Positions 26,215-35,657 of a stretch of DNA of 64,000 nt are shown one piece after another (within the stretch, counting starts at the first letter, position 1; the number at the start of each line of letters is the position of its first letter). The DNA is from Castellaniella sp. Lineage in GTDB: Bacteria; Pseudomonadota; Gammaproteobacteria; Burkholderiales; Burkholderiaceae_B. Under the pieces are notes generated by a model. It saw nothing but the letters and a program-made list of their open reading frames with translations. It was not told the DNA's origin and did not search any database. A program made the translations under genes and the position numbers. The stretch lies in assembly GCF_034675845.1 (NCBI RefSeq), contig NZ_JAUCCU010000002.1, positions 725,394-789,393 on the forward strand. The letters run 5' to 3'.

Positions 26215-28284
26215 ATGTCCCCCGCTGCGACCAGCACGCAGGCACCCGGACGCCCTCGGCCATCCACAGACAGTACCCCGCAGTCCCGGCTCTTCGAGCG
26301 CCTGGGACTGCGCACCACGGCAGACTTCATTGTGCATCTGCCGCTGCGCTATCTGGATGAAACCCGGGTGACTCCGTTGGCGCAGGCCCGCGCCGGGGTG
26401 CATGCGCTCTTCGAGGGTGAGATTCTGCATAGCCAGATGCAGCAGCAGCCCCGGCGCGAACTGCAGGCGCTGCTGTCCGATGGCTCGGGGCAACTGCAGC
26501 TGCGCTGGCTGCACGCCTATCCTGGTCAACTGGCCCGCCTGCGGGCAGGGCGACGAGTACGGGTGCGCGGCGAAATTCGCATGGGTTATCAGGGGCCAGA
26601 GATCATTCACCCCCTGGTCACCGAGCCCGGCACGGCGCTGCCAGACACGCTGACGCCTATCTATCCCACCACCCAGGGCCTGTCCCAGCCCAGTCTGCGC
26701 AAGGCGATTGCCAGGGCGCTGGACCAGGCTGATCTGCATGACACCTTGCCGCTGGAAGTGCGCCAGACATATCAGCTGGCTGATTTCGAAAGCTCCCTGC
26801 GCTTGCTGCATCATCCGGGCCCGGAGATCTCGCTGTCCTCCTTGGCTGAACATGACCACCCGGCCTGGCGACGCATCAAGTTCGACGAACTTCTGGCGCA
26901 GCAACTGGCTTTGGCCGATGCCCGCGCCGCGCGTCGCGCACAGCGTAGTCAGGCCCTTAATGGGCAAGGCGATTTGCTGGACGGATTGCGTGCCTTGCTG
27001 CCGTTTGCGCCCACTGCGGCCCAGGAAAAATCCATCCGCGAAATCCTGTCCGACCTGGCGCAGCCCCACCCCATGCATCGCTTGCTGCAAGGCGACGTTG
27101 GCAGCGGCAAGACCCTGGTTGCTGCCATGGCGGCAGCCCAGGCCATGGATGCCGGAGTCCAGGTGGCGGTGATGGCGCCCACAGAGCTGCTGTCCGAACA
27201 GCTATGGCGTAAGTTCACCGACTGGTTCACGCCCTTGGGCATCCAGCTTGCCTGGCTGACGGGGTCGCTGCCTGCGGCCAAGCGGCGCCAGGCTTTGCAG
27301 GCCATCGAATCCGGCGAAGCCCGTCTGGTGGTTGGCACCCAGGCCCTGATCCAGGACAAGGTTCAATTTCACGCCCTGGGCCTGGTGATCAGCGACGAGC
27401 AGCACCGCTTTGGCGTGGGTCAGCGCCTGGCCCTCAGTCGCAAGGGCGATCAGGACGCCTGGTTCGCCCACCAGCTCAGCATGAGCGCCACGCCTATCCC
27501 CAGGACGCTGGCCATGGCCTTTTTCGCCGACATGGATGTCTCCGTTCTGGACGAGCTGCCGCCGGGCCGTACGCCGGTACGCACCCGGCTGTTTGCCGAT
27601 TTTCGCCGTGAAGAATTACTCGCCCATGTAGCGGCTGCCATCCGGGAAGGCCAGCAGGCCTATTGGGTCTGTCCGCTGGTCGAGGAAAGCGAAGCCCTGC
27701 AGTTGCAAACTGCCGTTGATACCTGGTCCCATCTCTGCCAGGCCTTGCCCGATTTGCGCGTCGGCCTGATGCATGGACGCCTGCCCGCCCAGGAAAAGAC
27801 CGACACCATGGCGGCCTTTCGGGATGGGCAGCTGGATTTGCTGGTCAGCACCACGGTCATTGAAGTCGGCGTCGATGTCCCCAATGCCAGCCTGATGGTG
27901 ATCGAGCACGCCGAGCGCTTTGGCCTGGCGCAGCTGCACCAGTTGCGCGGGCGGGTAGGGCGCGGACAGCGCGAATCCACCTGCGTGCTGCTGTATCAAT
28001 CCCCCTTGTCCTCGGTGGCGCGGGACCGTTTGCGTGCGCTCTATGAAACCACTGATGGCTTTGAGATTGCCCGCCGAGACCTGGCCCAGCGCGGGCCTGG
28101 CGAGCTGCTGGGACTGCGACAGTCGGGCCAGGCCCTGCTGCGCTTTGCCAACCTGGAGGCCGACGAGGCCTTGCTGGAACAAGCCCGCGAAGCCGCTGCG
28201 TGGCTCAGTGCCGATTTTCCAGCACAAGCCCGAGCCCACCAACAGCGCTGGATGGCGGGTGCGACCCAGTATTTACGCAGCTAA
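26215..28284 (+). CDS. recG: ATP-dependent DNA helicase RecG
   Basis: 689 residues, the normal length. RecG remodels stalled forks and branched recombination intermediates. The N-terminal wedge/OB domain is followed by helicase motifs: Walker A GDVGSGKT, the DEQHRFG box (motif II), SMSATPIPRT (motif III) and the C-terminal TRG-type region with HQLRGRVGRG. I saw no in-frame disruption. It is likely co-transcribed with ridA. Confidence 0.96.
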   Translation: MSPAATSTQAPGRPRPSTDSTPQSRLFERLGLRTTADFIVHLPLRYLDETRVTPLAQARAGVHALFEGEILHSQMQQQPRRELQALLSDGSGQLQLRWLHAYPGQLARLRAGRRVRVRGEIRMGYQGPEIIHPLVTEPGTALPDTLTPIYPTTQGLSQPSLRKAIARALDQADLHDTLPLEVRQTYQLADFESSLRLLHHPGPEISLSSLAEHDHPAWRRIKFDELLAQQLALADARAARRAQRSQALNGQGDLLDGLRALLPFAPTAAQEKSIREILSDLAQPHPMHRLLQGDVGSGKTLVAAMAAAQAMDAGVQVAVMAPTELLSEQLWRKFTDWFTPLGIQLAWLTGSLPAAKRRQALQAIESGEARLVVGTQALIQDKVQFHALGLVISDEQHRFGVGQRLALSRKGDQDAWFAHQLSMSATPIPRTLAMAFFADMDVSVLDELPPGRTPVRTRLFADFRREELLAHVAAAIREGQQAYWVCPLVEESEALQLQTAVDTWSHLCQALPDLRVGLMHGRLPAQEKTDTMAAFRDGQLDLLVSTTVIEVGVDVPNASLMVIEHAERFGLAQLHQLRGRVGRGQRESTCVLLYQSPLSSVARDRLRALYETTDGFEIARRDLAQRGPGELLGLRQSGQALLRFANLEADEALLEQAREAAAWLSADFPAQARAHQQRWMAGATQYLRS

Positions 28285-28316
28285 GGCCTGGTTGCCCGAA
28301 TGCCCGAAGGAACATC

Positions 28317-29273
28317 ATGACCTTGACCGAATTGAAATATATTGTCGCTGTTGCCCGCGAGCGCCATTTTGGTCGCGCCGCCGAAGCCTGCTTCGTCAGC
28401 CAGCCGACCCTGTCGGTGGCGATCCGCAAGCTCGAGGAAGAACTTGGGATTGTGCTGTTCGAACGCGGCGGCACTGAAATCGGCATCACCCCCATTGGCC
28501 TGCGCGTCGTCACCCAGGCCCAGCGGGTGCTTGAAGAAGCCGCTAACCTGCGCGAAATCGCACGCCAGGGGCATGACCCCCTGGAGGGGCCGCTGCGCGT
28601 GGGCGTGATTTATACCGTGGGGCCGTACTTATTGCCGCATTTGGTGCCCAAGCAGATCCGCCGCACGCCCCAGATGCCCTTGCTGCTACAGGAAAACTAC
28701 ACCACGCGCCTGCTGGAACTGCTGCGCCAAGGAGAGATCGATTGCGCCATCGTGGCATTGCCTCTGCCGGATACCGGCTTGGCCCAGTGCGCGCTCTATG
28801 ACGAGCCTTTTTATGTGGCCTTGCCGCATGACCATGCGTGGGCGCACGAATCCATGATTCCGTCTTCACGCCTGAAAGAAGAAACCATGCTGCTGCTGGG
28901 AGCGGGGCATTGCTTTCGCGACCAAGTGCTGGAGGTCTGTCCCGAGCTTTCCCGCTATTCAGCGTCCAGCGAAGGCATACAGCGCACCTTCGAGGGTTCC
29001 TCGTTGGAAACCATCCGCCATATGGTGGCGGCGGGCATCGGCATTACTGTGATGCCGGCCAGCGCCTTGGGCGTGCAGGGCGACGAAAGCAAGCTGCTGC
29101 GTTTCGTGCCCTTTGCCGCCCCCGTGCCGGACCGCCGGGTCGTGCTGGTCTGGCGCAAGAGCTTCCCGCGCCTGGCGGCCATCGAGGCGCTGGCTCAGGC
29201 AGTGCGCCATTGCGGCATGCCGGGTGTCAACTGGCTGGACGGTTCCATCGAGACCAGCCTGGCCGAGGCTTGA
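28317..29273 (+). CDS. oxyR: Hydrogen peroxide-sensing LysR regulator OxyR
   Basis: 318 residues from the ATG at 28317 (MTLTELKYIVAVARERHFGR); the frame opens earlier inside recG. The N-terminal winged helix-turn-helix (about 1-60) is followed by the sensing domain with Cys199 and Cys208 (GHCFRDQVLEVCP), the same positions as the redox pair of E. coli OxyR. Oxidation to the disulfide activates antioxidant genes. The dps gene directly downstream is a classical OxyR target. Confidence 0.94.
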   Translation: MTLTELKYIVAVARERHFGRAAEACFVSQPTLSVAIRKLEEELGIVLFERGGTEIGITPIGLRVVTQAQRVLEEAANLREIARQGHDPLEGPLRVGVIYTVGPYLLPHLVPKQIRRTPQMPLLLQENYTTRLLELLRQGEIDCAIVALPLPDTGLAQCALYDEPFYVALPHDHAWAHESMIPSSRLKEETMLLLGAGHCFRDQVLEVCPELSRYSASSEGIQRTFEGSSLETIRHMVAAGIGITVMPASALGVQGDESKLLRFVPFAAPVPDRRVVLVWRKSFPRLAAIEALAQAVRHCGMPGVNWLDGSIETSLAEA

Positions 29274-29370
29274 CAAGACACAAGCCCTGTCTATATTTTT
29301 TATATTCACCAAGCCCTAGGGTTATCCCCCTGTGCTATTCTGATTTGGTCTATTCATAAGGGAGTATTTC

Positions 29371-29895
29371 ATGACAAAAACCGACAAGAAATCCAGTTCG
29401 AAAAAATCCCTGGTGGCTTCCAGCGGCCTGCCTATTGATATCGGCCTGTCTGAAAAAGACCGTGCTGCCGTCGCGGCCGAACTCTCCAAGACGCTGGCAG
29501 ATACGTATACCCTGTACCTGATGACGCATAATTTCCACTGGAACGTCACCGGCCCCATGTTCAGTACGCTGCATAATCTGTTCATGGATCAGTACACAGA
29601 AGCCTGGCAGGCACTGGATGCCATCGCCGAGCGCATTCGTGCCTTGGGGTATTACGCCCCTGGCACCTATGCCGAATACGCCCAGCTCAGCTCCATCGCC
29701 GAACCCGACTCTGTCCCCTCCGCCGAGGACATGATCAAGCTCCTGACGCAGGGCAACGAAGCCGTGGCAAAAACTGCCCGCAAGGCATTTCAGTGTGCCG
29801 ATAAAGTCAGTGATCAGCCCACGGCCGATCTGCTCACGCAGCGCCTGGACATTCACGAGAAAAACGCCTGGATGCTGCGCAGTTTGCTGGCCTGA
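29371..29895 (+). CDS. dps: Dps family DNA-binding ferritin-like protein
   Basis: 174 residues. Dps forms a 12-mer that oxidises iron with H2O2, stores it and compacts DNA. The ferroxidase residues are in HNFHWNVTGPMF and MDQYTEAWQALDAIAERI. The Lys/Ser-rich N-terminus (KTDKKSSSKKS) is suited to DNA contact. Good Shine-Dalgarno (AAGGGAG) at 29358. It follows oxyR by 97 bases, and regulation by it is probable. Confidence 0.94.
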   Translation: MTKTDKKSSSKKSLVASSGLPIDIGLSEKDRAAVAAELSKTLADTYTLYLMTHNFHWNVTGPMFSTLHNLFMDQYTEAWQALDAIAERIRALGYYAPGTYAEYAQLSSIAEPDSVPSAEDMIKLLTQGNEAVAKTARKAFQCADKVSDQPTADLLTQRLDIHEKNAWMLRSLLA

Positions 29896-29906
29896 TCTCG
29901 CTCTTT

Positions 29907-29930
29907 CGGACTCGAATTCGGACTCGAATC
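29907..29930. repeat. 12-bp tandem direct repeat downstream of dps
   Basis: CGGACTCGAATT followed by CGGACTCGAATC, with a further CGAATTCGGGG a few bases on. The 123-base gap between dps and the next gene contains it. No terminator with a T-tract is seen, so its role is unclear. Confidence 0.6.
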
Positions 29931-30018
29931 GCCCGAATTCGGGGAAAACCCCCGTACGAACCTGCATCCACTCGCCGGGGTTTCGTGTATTCTTTCTGGG
30001 TCTTTCACAGGAGGTTGT

Positions 30019-31140
30019 ATGAACATTCGCTTGACGCCGATGGTGGCCGCACTAGGGCTTGCCGCTGGCATGATGATGTCTTCCGCAGCGACCGCTGACA
30101 CAATCAAGATCGCTATTGCGGGGCCTTACACCGGGGCACTGACGCAATACGGCGATATGGTCAAAGAAGGCGTGGACACGGCAATCGAAACCATCAACGC
30201 CAATGGCGGTGTGCTGGGTAATCAACTCGAAGCCGTGGTGATCGACGATGCCTGCGAACCCAAACAGGGTCCAGTCGTCGCCAACCGCGTCGTCAATGAG
30301 AAAATCCATTATGTGGTCGGGCATGTGTGCTCGGGCGCTACGATTGCAGCCGCGCCCGTCTACAACAACGAAGGCGTCGTCATGGTTTCTCCGTCTGCCA
30401 CCTCGCCGGCAGTCACGGATGGCAAGAACTACGACATGATTTTCCGTACCATTGGCCGTGATGACCAACAAGGTCCCGCCGCTGCGGAATTCATCGTCGA
30501 TAAAATCAAACCCAAGGCCGTGGCCGTCCTGCACGATAAACAGTCCTACGGCCAGGGCATTGCCGCCGCCGTCAAGGCTGATCTTGAAAAGGCCGGTGTG
30601 AAGGTCGTCCTCTTCGAGGGGATCAATGCCGGTGACAGCGATTACTCCGCCATCATCACAAAACTGAAATCCGCAGGCGCCGACTTTATTTATTATGGCG
30701 GCTATCACCCCGAAATGGGTCTCTTGCTGCGCCAAGGTGCCGAACAAGGCCTGAATGCAAAGTTCATGGGCCCGGAAGGCGTGGGTAACCCCGACATCAA
30801 TGCCATTGCTGGTCCTTCAGTCGAAGGCATGCTGGTTACCCTGCCGGCCGACTTCACCGCCAACCCGGACAACGCTGCCGTGGTCGAGGCCTTCAAGGCC
30901 AAAGGCCGTAACGCGGGCGGTGCCTTCCAGTTGACCGCTTATGCTGCTGTGGATGCCATCGTGGCCGGCATTAAGGGCGCAGGCGCAGATGACCCCACCA
31001 AGGTCGCTGCCTGGCTGCACGCCAATGATGTCAAGACCCCGATTGGCGACATCTCCTGGAACAAACAGGGCGACCTGAAATCCTTTAAGTTCGATGTCTT
31101 TACCTGGCATGCCGACGGCAACAAGTCCGTCTATAAATAA
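30019..31140 (+). CDS. Branched-chain amino acid ABC transporter binding protein (LivJ-like, orphan)
   Basis: 373 residues with a signal peptide (to about residue 26, ASSAATA-type cut near TADTIKIAI). It is clearly similar to the second LivJ at 36.7 kb: both share TQYGD, DDACEPKQ/DDGCEPKQ, a CSG(A/T)T motif, FRTIGRDDQQGP and the YYGGYHPE/YFGGYHPE segment, typical of the Leu/Ile/Val-binding proteins. Ribosome site AGGAGG lies 8 bases before the ATG. No permease adjoins; it may feed the LivHMGF complex encoded about 7 kb downstream. Confidence 0.92.
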   Translation: MNIRLTPMVAALGLAAGMMMSSAATADTIKIAIAGPYTGALTQYGDMVKEGVDTAIETINANGGVLGNQLEAVVIDDACEPKQGPVVANRVVNEKIHYVVGHVCSGATIAAAPVYNNEGVVMVSPSATSPAVTDGKNYDMIFRTIGRDDQQGPAAAEFIVDKIKPKAVAVLHDKQSYGQGIAAAVKADLEKAGVKVVLFEGINAGDSDYSAIITKLKSAGADFIYYGGYHPEMGLLLRQGAEQGLNAKFMGPEGVGNPDINAIAGPSVEGMLVTLPADFTANPDNAAVVEAFKAKGRNAGGAFQLTAYAAVDAIVAGIKGAGADDPTKVAAWLHANDVKTPIGDISWNKQGDLKSFKFDVFTWHADGNKSVYK

Positions 31141-31212
31141 GCGCCTTGAGCAGGCCCGGACTTCAGGTTCGGGTCTGTGATCCACTCGCTTGGCCTGTCT
31201 TCGGGCAGGCGC

Positions 31213-31240
31213 AAAAAAGCCTCTGCAAAGAGGCTTTTTT
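31213..31240. terminator. Bidirectional intrinsic terminator
   Basis: AAAAAAGCCTCT-GCAA-AGAGGCTTTTTT: a GC stem with A- and T-tracts on the two sides, between the convergent livJ-like gene and ugpC. Confidence 0.92.
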
Positions 31241-31268
31241 CAATGGTGAATTCGAACGGTGAACTCAG

Positions 31269-32351
31269 TCAGGATTCCAGGCGCTTGCCGGTACTGGCAT
31301 CGAACCAGTGCGCCGGGTGCTGTCCATCCAGCCCAAAGCTGATGGTATCCCCTGTTTTCAGGGGATGGTCGCGGGTTTCGGCGACACTGCAGCGCAGGAT
31401 CAGGCTTTGCTTGCCCCAAGAGGCATGAATCAGTTGCTCTGATCCCAGCACTTCGACCATGTCGACCTGGGCTTGCAGACCGCTTGCACCCAGTTGCAGA
31501 TGCTCGGGCCGCAAGCCCAGAATCAGTTGGGCGCCATCGGATGGAGCGGTAGCCGGTGCGGGGACGGGCAATACCTGTCCATCCGGCCCCTGGGGGCGGC
31601 CCTGGGCGTCCAGGCTGACCTGCAGCAGATTCATCGGGGGTGAGCCAATAAAGCTGGCGACAAAGACCGTCGCAGGGCGTTCAAAGACCTCGGCGGGCGT
31701 GCCGATCTGCTCAGGGATGCCCTGATTCATCACGATCATGCGGTGCGCCAGGGTCATGGCTTCTACCTGGTCATGCGTGACATACAGGCTGGTGGTCTTC
31801 AGGCGCTGATGCAGTTTTTGGATCTCCAGGCGCATTTGCACCCGCAGCTTCGCATCCAGATTGGATAATGGCTCGTCGAACAGAAAAATAGAGGGATCAC
31901 GCACGATGGCACGTCCCATGGCCACGCGTTGGCGCTGGCCCCCGGACAATTGCCTGGGGCGGCGATCCAGCAGATGATCGAGCTCCAGGATGCGGGCTGC
32001 GTCATCTACGCGGCGGTGGATCTCGGCCTTGTCCATGCGGCGGATTTTCAGTCCGTAGGCCATATTGTCAAAGACGCTCATGTGGGGGTAGAGTGCGTAA
32101 TTCTGGAACACCATGGCAATGTTGCGTTCGGCGGGCTCCAGATTATTCACCACTTGATCGCCGATGAGGATCTCGCCGTCGGTAATGGATTCCAGGCCGG
32201 CCACCATGCGCATCAGCGTGGATTTACCGCAGCCGGACGGACCTACGATGACGACAAATTCGCCATCGTGAATTTCCATGCTGATGCCGTGAATGACGGC
32301 TACGCCGCCCGGATAGGTTTTGCGTACATTGCGAAAGCTCAGGGTTGTCAT
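31269..32351 (-). CDS. ugpC: sn-glycerol-3-phosphate ABC transporter ATP-binding protein
   Basis: 360 residues of the MalK/UgpC class. The nucleotide-binding domain has Walker A GPSGCGKST, Q-loop FQNYALYPHMSV, signature LSGGQRQRVAMGRA and Walker B FDEPLSNLDAKLR; the C-terminal third is the regulatory OB domain. Last gene of the ugpBAEC operon, 13 bases after ugpE. Confidence 0.93.
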   Translation of the reverse strand: MTTLSFRNVRKTYPGGVAVIHGISMEIHDGEFVVIVGPSGCGKSTLMRMVAGLESITDGEILIGDQVVNNLEPAERNIAMVFQNYALYPHMSVFDNMAYGLKIRRMDKAEIHRRVDDAARILELDHLLDRRPRQLSGGQRQRVAMGRAIVRDPSIFLFDEPLSNLDAKLRVQMRLEIQKLHQRLKTTSLYVTHDQVEAMTLAHRMIVMNQGIPEQIGTPAEVFERPATVFVASFIGSPPMNLLQVSLDAQGRPQGPDGQVLPVPAPATAPSDGAQLILGLRPEHLQLGASGLQAQVDMVEVLGSEQLIHASWGKQSLILRCSVAETRDHPLKTGDTISFGLDGQHPAHWFDASTGKRLES

Positions 32352-32364
32352 GTCAGCCCATATC

Positions 32365-33207
32365 CTATTTTTCTGTGTCTACCAGGCCCTTGACGAACCA
32401 CTTTTGCATCAGGATGACCACGGCTGCCGGCGGCACCATGGCCAGCAAGGCGGTGGCCATGACCAGGTTCCATTCAGTGACGCTGTCGCCCCCAGCAATC
32501 ATGCGCCGGATGCCCACCACCACGGGGTACATGTTTTCCTGGGTCGTAATGATCAGCGGCCAAAGATATTGGTTCCAGCCATAGATGAACTGAATCACGA
32601 ACAAGGCGGCAATACTGGTGCGCGACAAGGGAAAAAGAATATCCTTGAAAAAGCGCATTGGACCGGCACCATCGATGCGGGCGGCTTCGACCAGTTCGTC
32701 TGGCACTGTCAGGAAGAACTGCCGGAATAAAAAGGTGGCCGTCGCTGAAGCAATCAGAGGCAGGGTCAGCCCGGCATAACTGTTGAGCATGCCCAGGTCA
32801 GCCACCACGGCGTAGGTCGGTGCAATGCGCACCTCGACCGGCAGCATCAGGGTGACAAAAATCATCCAGAAGCACAGCATGCGCAACGGAAAGCGAAAAT
32901 ACACCACGGCGAATGCCGACAGCATAGAAATGAAAATCTTGCCGATGGCAATCGCCAGCGCCATGAACGTGCTGATCCAGAGCATGCGCCCCACGGGTGG
33001 GGTATTGATCGCACTGCCGGTCAACACGGCCCAATAATTGCTGAAAAAATGCGATCCAGGAATCAGCGACATGGGCGCCTGAGCGACTTCCTGGGCAGTC
33101 TGGGTAGAGGCGACAAAGGCCACATACAAGGGGAAGGCAATGACCAGCACCCCCAGGATCAGGACTGCGTGAGAAATCAGATCCAGAATAGGACGACGTT
33201 CTACCAT
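32365..33207 (-). CDS. ugpE: sn-glycerol-3-phosphate ABC transporter permease
   Basis: 280 residues, six membrane segments, with the EAA coupling loop (ELVEAARIDGAGPMRFFKDILFP). Binding-protein-dependent sugar-type permease (MalG family). Assigned to UgpE because the operon order B-A-E-C is complete. UgpE with UgpA forms the channel for glycerol-3-phosphate and glycerophosphodiesters. Confidence 0.92.
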   Translation of the reverse strand: MVERRPILDLISHAVLILGVLVIAFPLYVAFVASTQTAQEVAQAPMSLIPGSHFFSNYWAVLTGSAINTPPVGRMLWISTFMALAIAIGKIFISMLSAFAVVYFRFPLRMLCFWMIFVTLMLPVEVRIAPTYAVVADLGMLNSYAGLTLPLIASATATFLFRQFFLTVPDELVEAARIDGAGPMRFFKDILFPLSRTSIAALFVIQFIYGWNQYLWPLIITTQENMYPVVVGIRRMIAGGDSVTEWNLVMATALLAMVPPAAVVILMQKWFVKGLVDTEK

Positions 33208-33224
33208 GATGATCTGCGTCCTTA

Positions 33225-34106
33225 TCAGTAATTGACCTTGCGGTCGACGTAACGAAACTGAATAGCCGTCAGGGCAATGACGATCAGCATCAGAATCACG
33301 GACTGGGCCGCAGACGACCCCAGATCCAGGCCTTTGAAGCCCGCGTTGTAGACCTTGTAGACCAAAATATCAGTGGCGCGGCCAGGGCCACCCTGGGTCA
33401 CAACGTCGATGACGGCAAAGGTGTCAAAAAAGGCATAGATGAAGTTGATCACCAGCAGAAAGAAACTGGTGGGGGAGAGCAAGGGAAAGACAATGCTGAA
33501 GAAACGACGCACCGGCCCTGCGCCATCAATCGCGGCCGCCTCGATCAGCGATTTAGGGATGGACTGCAAGCCAGCCAGGAAAAACAGAAAGTTGTAAGAG
33601 ACCTGTTTCCAGATGGAGGCAAAGACGATCAGGGCCATGGCATCCTCCCCATCCAGGCGAGGGTTCCATTGCAGGCCTATTTCCATCATGGCCACGGCCA
33701 AAATACCCACGGACGGGGAAAACAAAAACAGCCATAGCACCCCAGCCACGGCGGCAGCCACGGCATAGGGCCAGATCAATAGTGTTTTATAAAGCGCGGC
33801 GCCCCGTACCACCCGATCGGCCATGACCGCCAGCAGCAGCGAAATGACCAACCCCCCCACCGCCACCAGCGTGGAAAACCAGGCCGTCGTGCGAAACGAG
33901 GCCAGGTAATCATCGTTGGCGAAAAGGTCGGCGAAGTTCTCCAGCCCGACAAACTGCGAAGACAGGCCAAAGGGGTCTTCCAGGCGAAACGACTGCCACA
34001 TGGCCTGCCCGGCCGGCCAAAAGAAAAAGACCAGCGTAATGGCCAACTGAGGGGCCAGCAACAACCAGGGCAGAGTCCGATGACGGAAGACGACGCGCTT
34101 TTCCAT
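33225..34106 (-). CDS. ugpA: sn-glycerol-3-phosphate ABC transporter permease
   Basis: 293 residues of the MalF-type permease family with the coupling loop SLIEAAAIDGAGPVRRFFSI. The N-terminus (KRVVFRHRTLPWLLLAPQL) and length match UgpA. Three bases separate it from ugpB and 17 from ugpE, so the genes form one transcript. Confidence 0.93.
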   Translation of the reverse strand: MEKRVVFRHRTLPWLLLAPQLAITLVFFFWPAGQAMWQSFRLEDPFGLSSQFVGLENFADLFANDDYLASFRTTAWFSTLVAVGGLVISLLLAVMADRVVRGAALYKTLLIWPYAVAAAVAGVLWLFLFSPSVGILAVAMMEIGLQWNPRLDGEDAMALIVFASIWKQVSYNFLFFLAGLQSIPKSLIEAAAIDGAGPVRRFFSIVFPLLSPTSFFLLVINFIYAFFDTFAVIDVVTQGGPGRATDILVYKVYNAGFKGLDLGSSAAQSVILMLIVIALTAIQFRYVDRKVNY

Positions 34107-34109
34107 GGT

Positions 34110-35420
34110 TTATTTCACGCTTTTCTCGAAGCGTTCCAGCAAGGCATTGCCTTCCGTGGTCATCTTGGACAGGCCATCTTCGGCGGACACCTTGCCCGCA
34201 AAGATTTGTTCCATGGTGCTGTCTTCTATGTCACGGATCTGCGGCAGATAACCCAGGCGGATACCCCGGGAATTAGCCGTGGTATCGGCGTCGAGCTGCT
34301 TCACGGCGACTTCAGTGCCTGGGTTTTTCTCGTAGAAACCGGAAGCCTTGGTCGCTTCGTAGCCAGCCTTGGTGACAGGCACATAGCCGGTACCTTGGTG
34401 CCAGGCGGCGGCTTGGGCCGGACTGGCGAGGAATTTAAAGAATTTCACCACGCCTTTATAGGCATCGTCGGACTTACCCGAAAAGACCCACAGTGAAGCC
34501 CCACCGATAATCGAGTTCTGGGGTGCACCAGGCAGATCCGGGTAGTAGGGCAGGGTGCTGGTGCCGAATTCGAACAGGCCGCTTTTAATGACGGATGCGC
34601 GCATGCCGCTGGACCCGGTATACATGCCGCATTTGCCGGAGGTAAACAGCGCGTTGCCTGCATCACCACGCCCGCCATAGGTAAATTCGCCTGCCTTGGC
34701 CATATTGGCCAGGAAGTTCATGTGCATTTTGAAGGGTTCGCTTTCCAGCAGCAACCGGGCGTCCAAGCCGCCAAAGCCGTTGTCCTTGGAGGCATATGGG
34801 ATGTTATTCCAGGCCGCGAAGTTTTCGAGCAGCACCCAGGACGGCCACGCGGTGGAGTAGCCGCATTCCATGCCGGCTGCGCGCAGTTTTTTCGCGGCCT
34901 CGGCCAGTTCCGGCCAGGTCTTGGGCGGGGCATCAGGATTCAGACCGGCTTTCTTGAAGGCGTCCTTGTTGTAGTACAGCACGGGGGTCGAGCTGTTGAA
35001 AGGCATGGAGACGAGCTTGCCCTCTGGGGACGAGTAATAGCCCCCGACGGCCCCGAGAAAGTCACCCGGGTTGATGGGGTCGCCCAGCTTTTCAGAAAGG
35101 GCCTGTACAGGCTGCACAGCGCCTTTGGCGTACATCATGGTGGCGGTACCGACTTCGAAGACCTGCAGGATGTCGGGGGCGTTGCCAGCGCGGAATGCCG
35201 CGATTCCGGCATTCATGGATTCGCCGTAGGCGCCTTTGTAGACCGGATTGACGACATAGTCGGATTGGCTGGCGTTGAAGTCCTTGGCGATGGCGTCGAC
35301 ACGTTCACCGAGCGGGCCTTCCATGGAATGCCAGAAGGTGACCGTGGTCGCCGCCTGGGCGACACCGGCGCTGGCCAGCAAAGCGGCCAAAATTGTCATG
35401 CGTGTAAAGGGAAATGCCAT
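34110..35420 (-). CDS. ugpB: sn-glycerol-3-phosphate periplasmic binding protein
   Basis: 436 residues; signal peptide of about 23 residues ending VAQA. The mature start TTVTFWHSMEGPLGERVDAI is diagnostic of UgpB. It delivers glycerol-3-phosphate to UgpAE. First gene of the operon. Upstream (minus strand, 35491-35516) are TTGTCAA and TGACATG-like steps that faintly recall a Pho box; too degenerate to call, though ugp is PhoB-controlled in E. coli. Confidence 0.94.
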   Translation of the reverse strand: MAFPFTRMTILAALLASAGVAQAATTVTFWHSMEGPLGERVDAIAKDFNASQSDYVVNPVYKGAYGESMNAGIAAFRAGNAPDILQVFEVGTATMMYAKGAVQPVQALSEKLGDPINPGDFLGAVGGYYSSPEGKLVSMPFNSSTPVLYYNKDAFKKAGLNPDAPPKTWPELAEAAKKLRAAGMECGYSTAWPSWVLLENFAAWNNIPYASKDNGFGGLDARLLLESEPFKMHMNFLANMAKAGEFTYGGRGDAGNALFTSGKCGMYTGSSGMRASVIKSGLFEFGTSTLPYYPDLPGAPQNSIIGGASLWVFSGKSDDAYKGVVKFFKFLASPAQAAAWHQGTGYVPVTKAGYEATKASGFYEKNPGTEVAVKQLDADTTANSRGIRLGYLPQIRDIEDSTMEQIFAGKVSAEDGLSKMTTEGNALLERFEKSVK

Positions 35421-35657
35421 TTGGTTCTCCTTGATAGCCTCCCCCGGTCAATAGCCAAGGGCGGCGACGAGGGGATTGTAGGAAGCTATTGTGACCAGTT
35501 CATGTCAGCTTTGACAATCCCTGTTTGCCACAAGATAGACGTTCATCCGGCAGCCAAAAACGCAGGATGAGTGACGTTCTTGTAGCATGAACCCGCGTTT
35601 GAAATCTCGCCCCGGCAGGGTGTCGGATAGTGCATGATGCCTTTACAATCGTACGCT

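Noticed and set aside
29274..29370. OxyR-binding site before dps
   Set aside because: No convincing ATAG-N7-CTAT-N7-ATAG pattern could be found by eye.
35491..35516. Pho box upstream of ugpB
   Set aside because: Only loose matches to CTGTCAT repeats with wrong spacing; not reliable enough to list.
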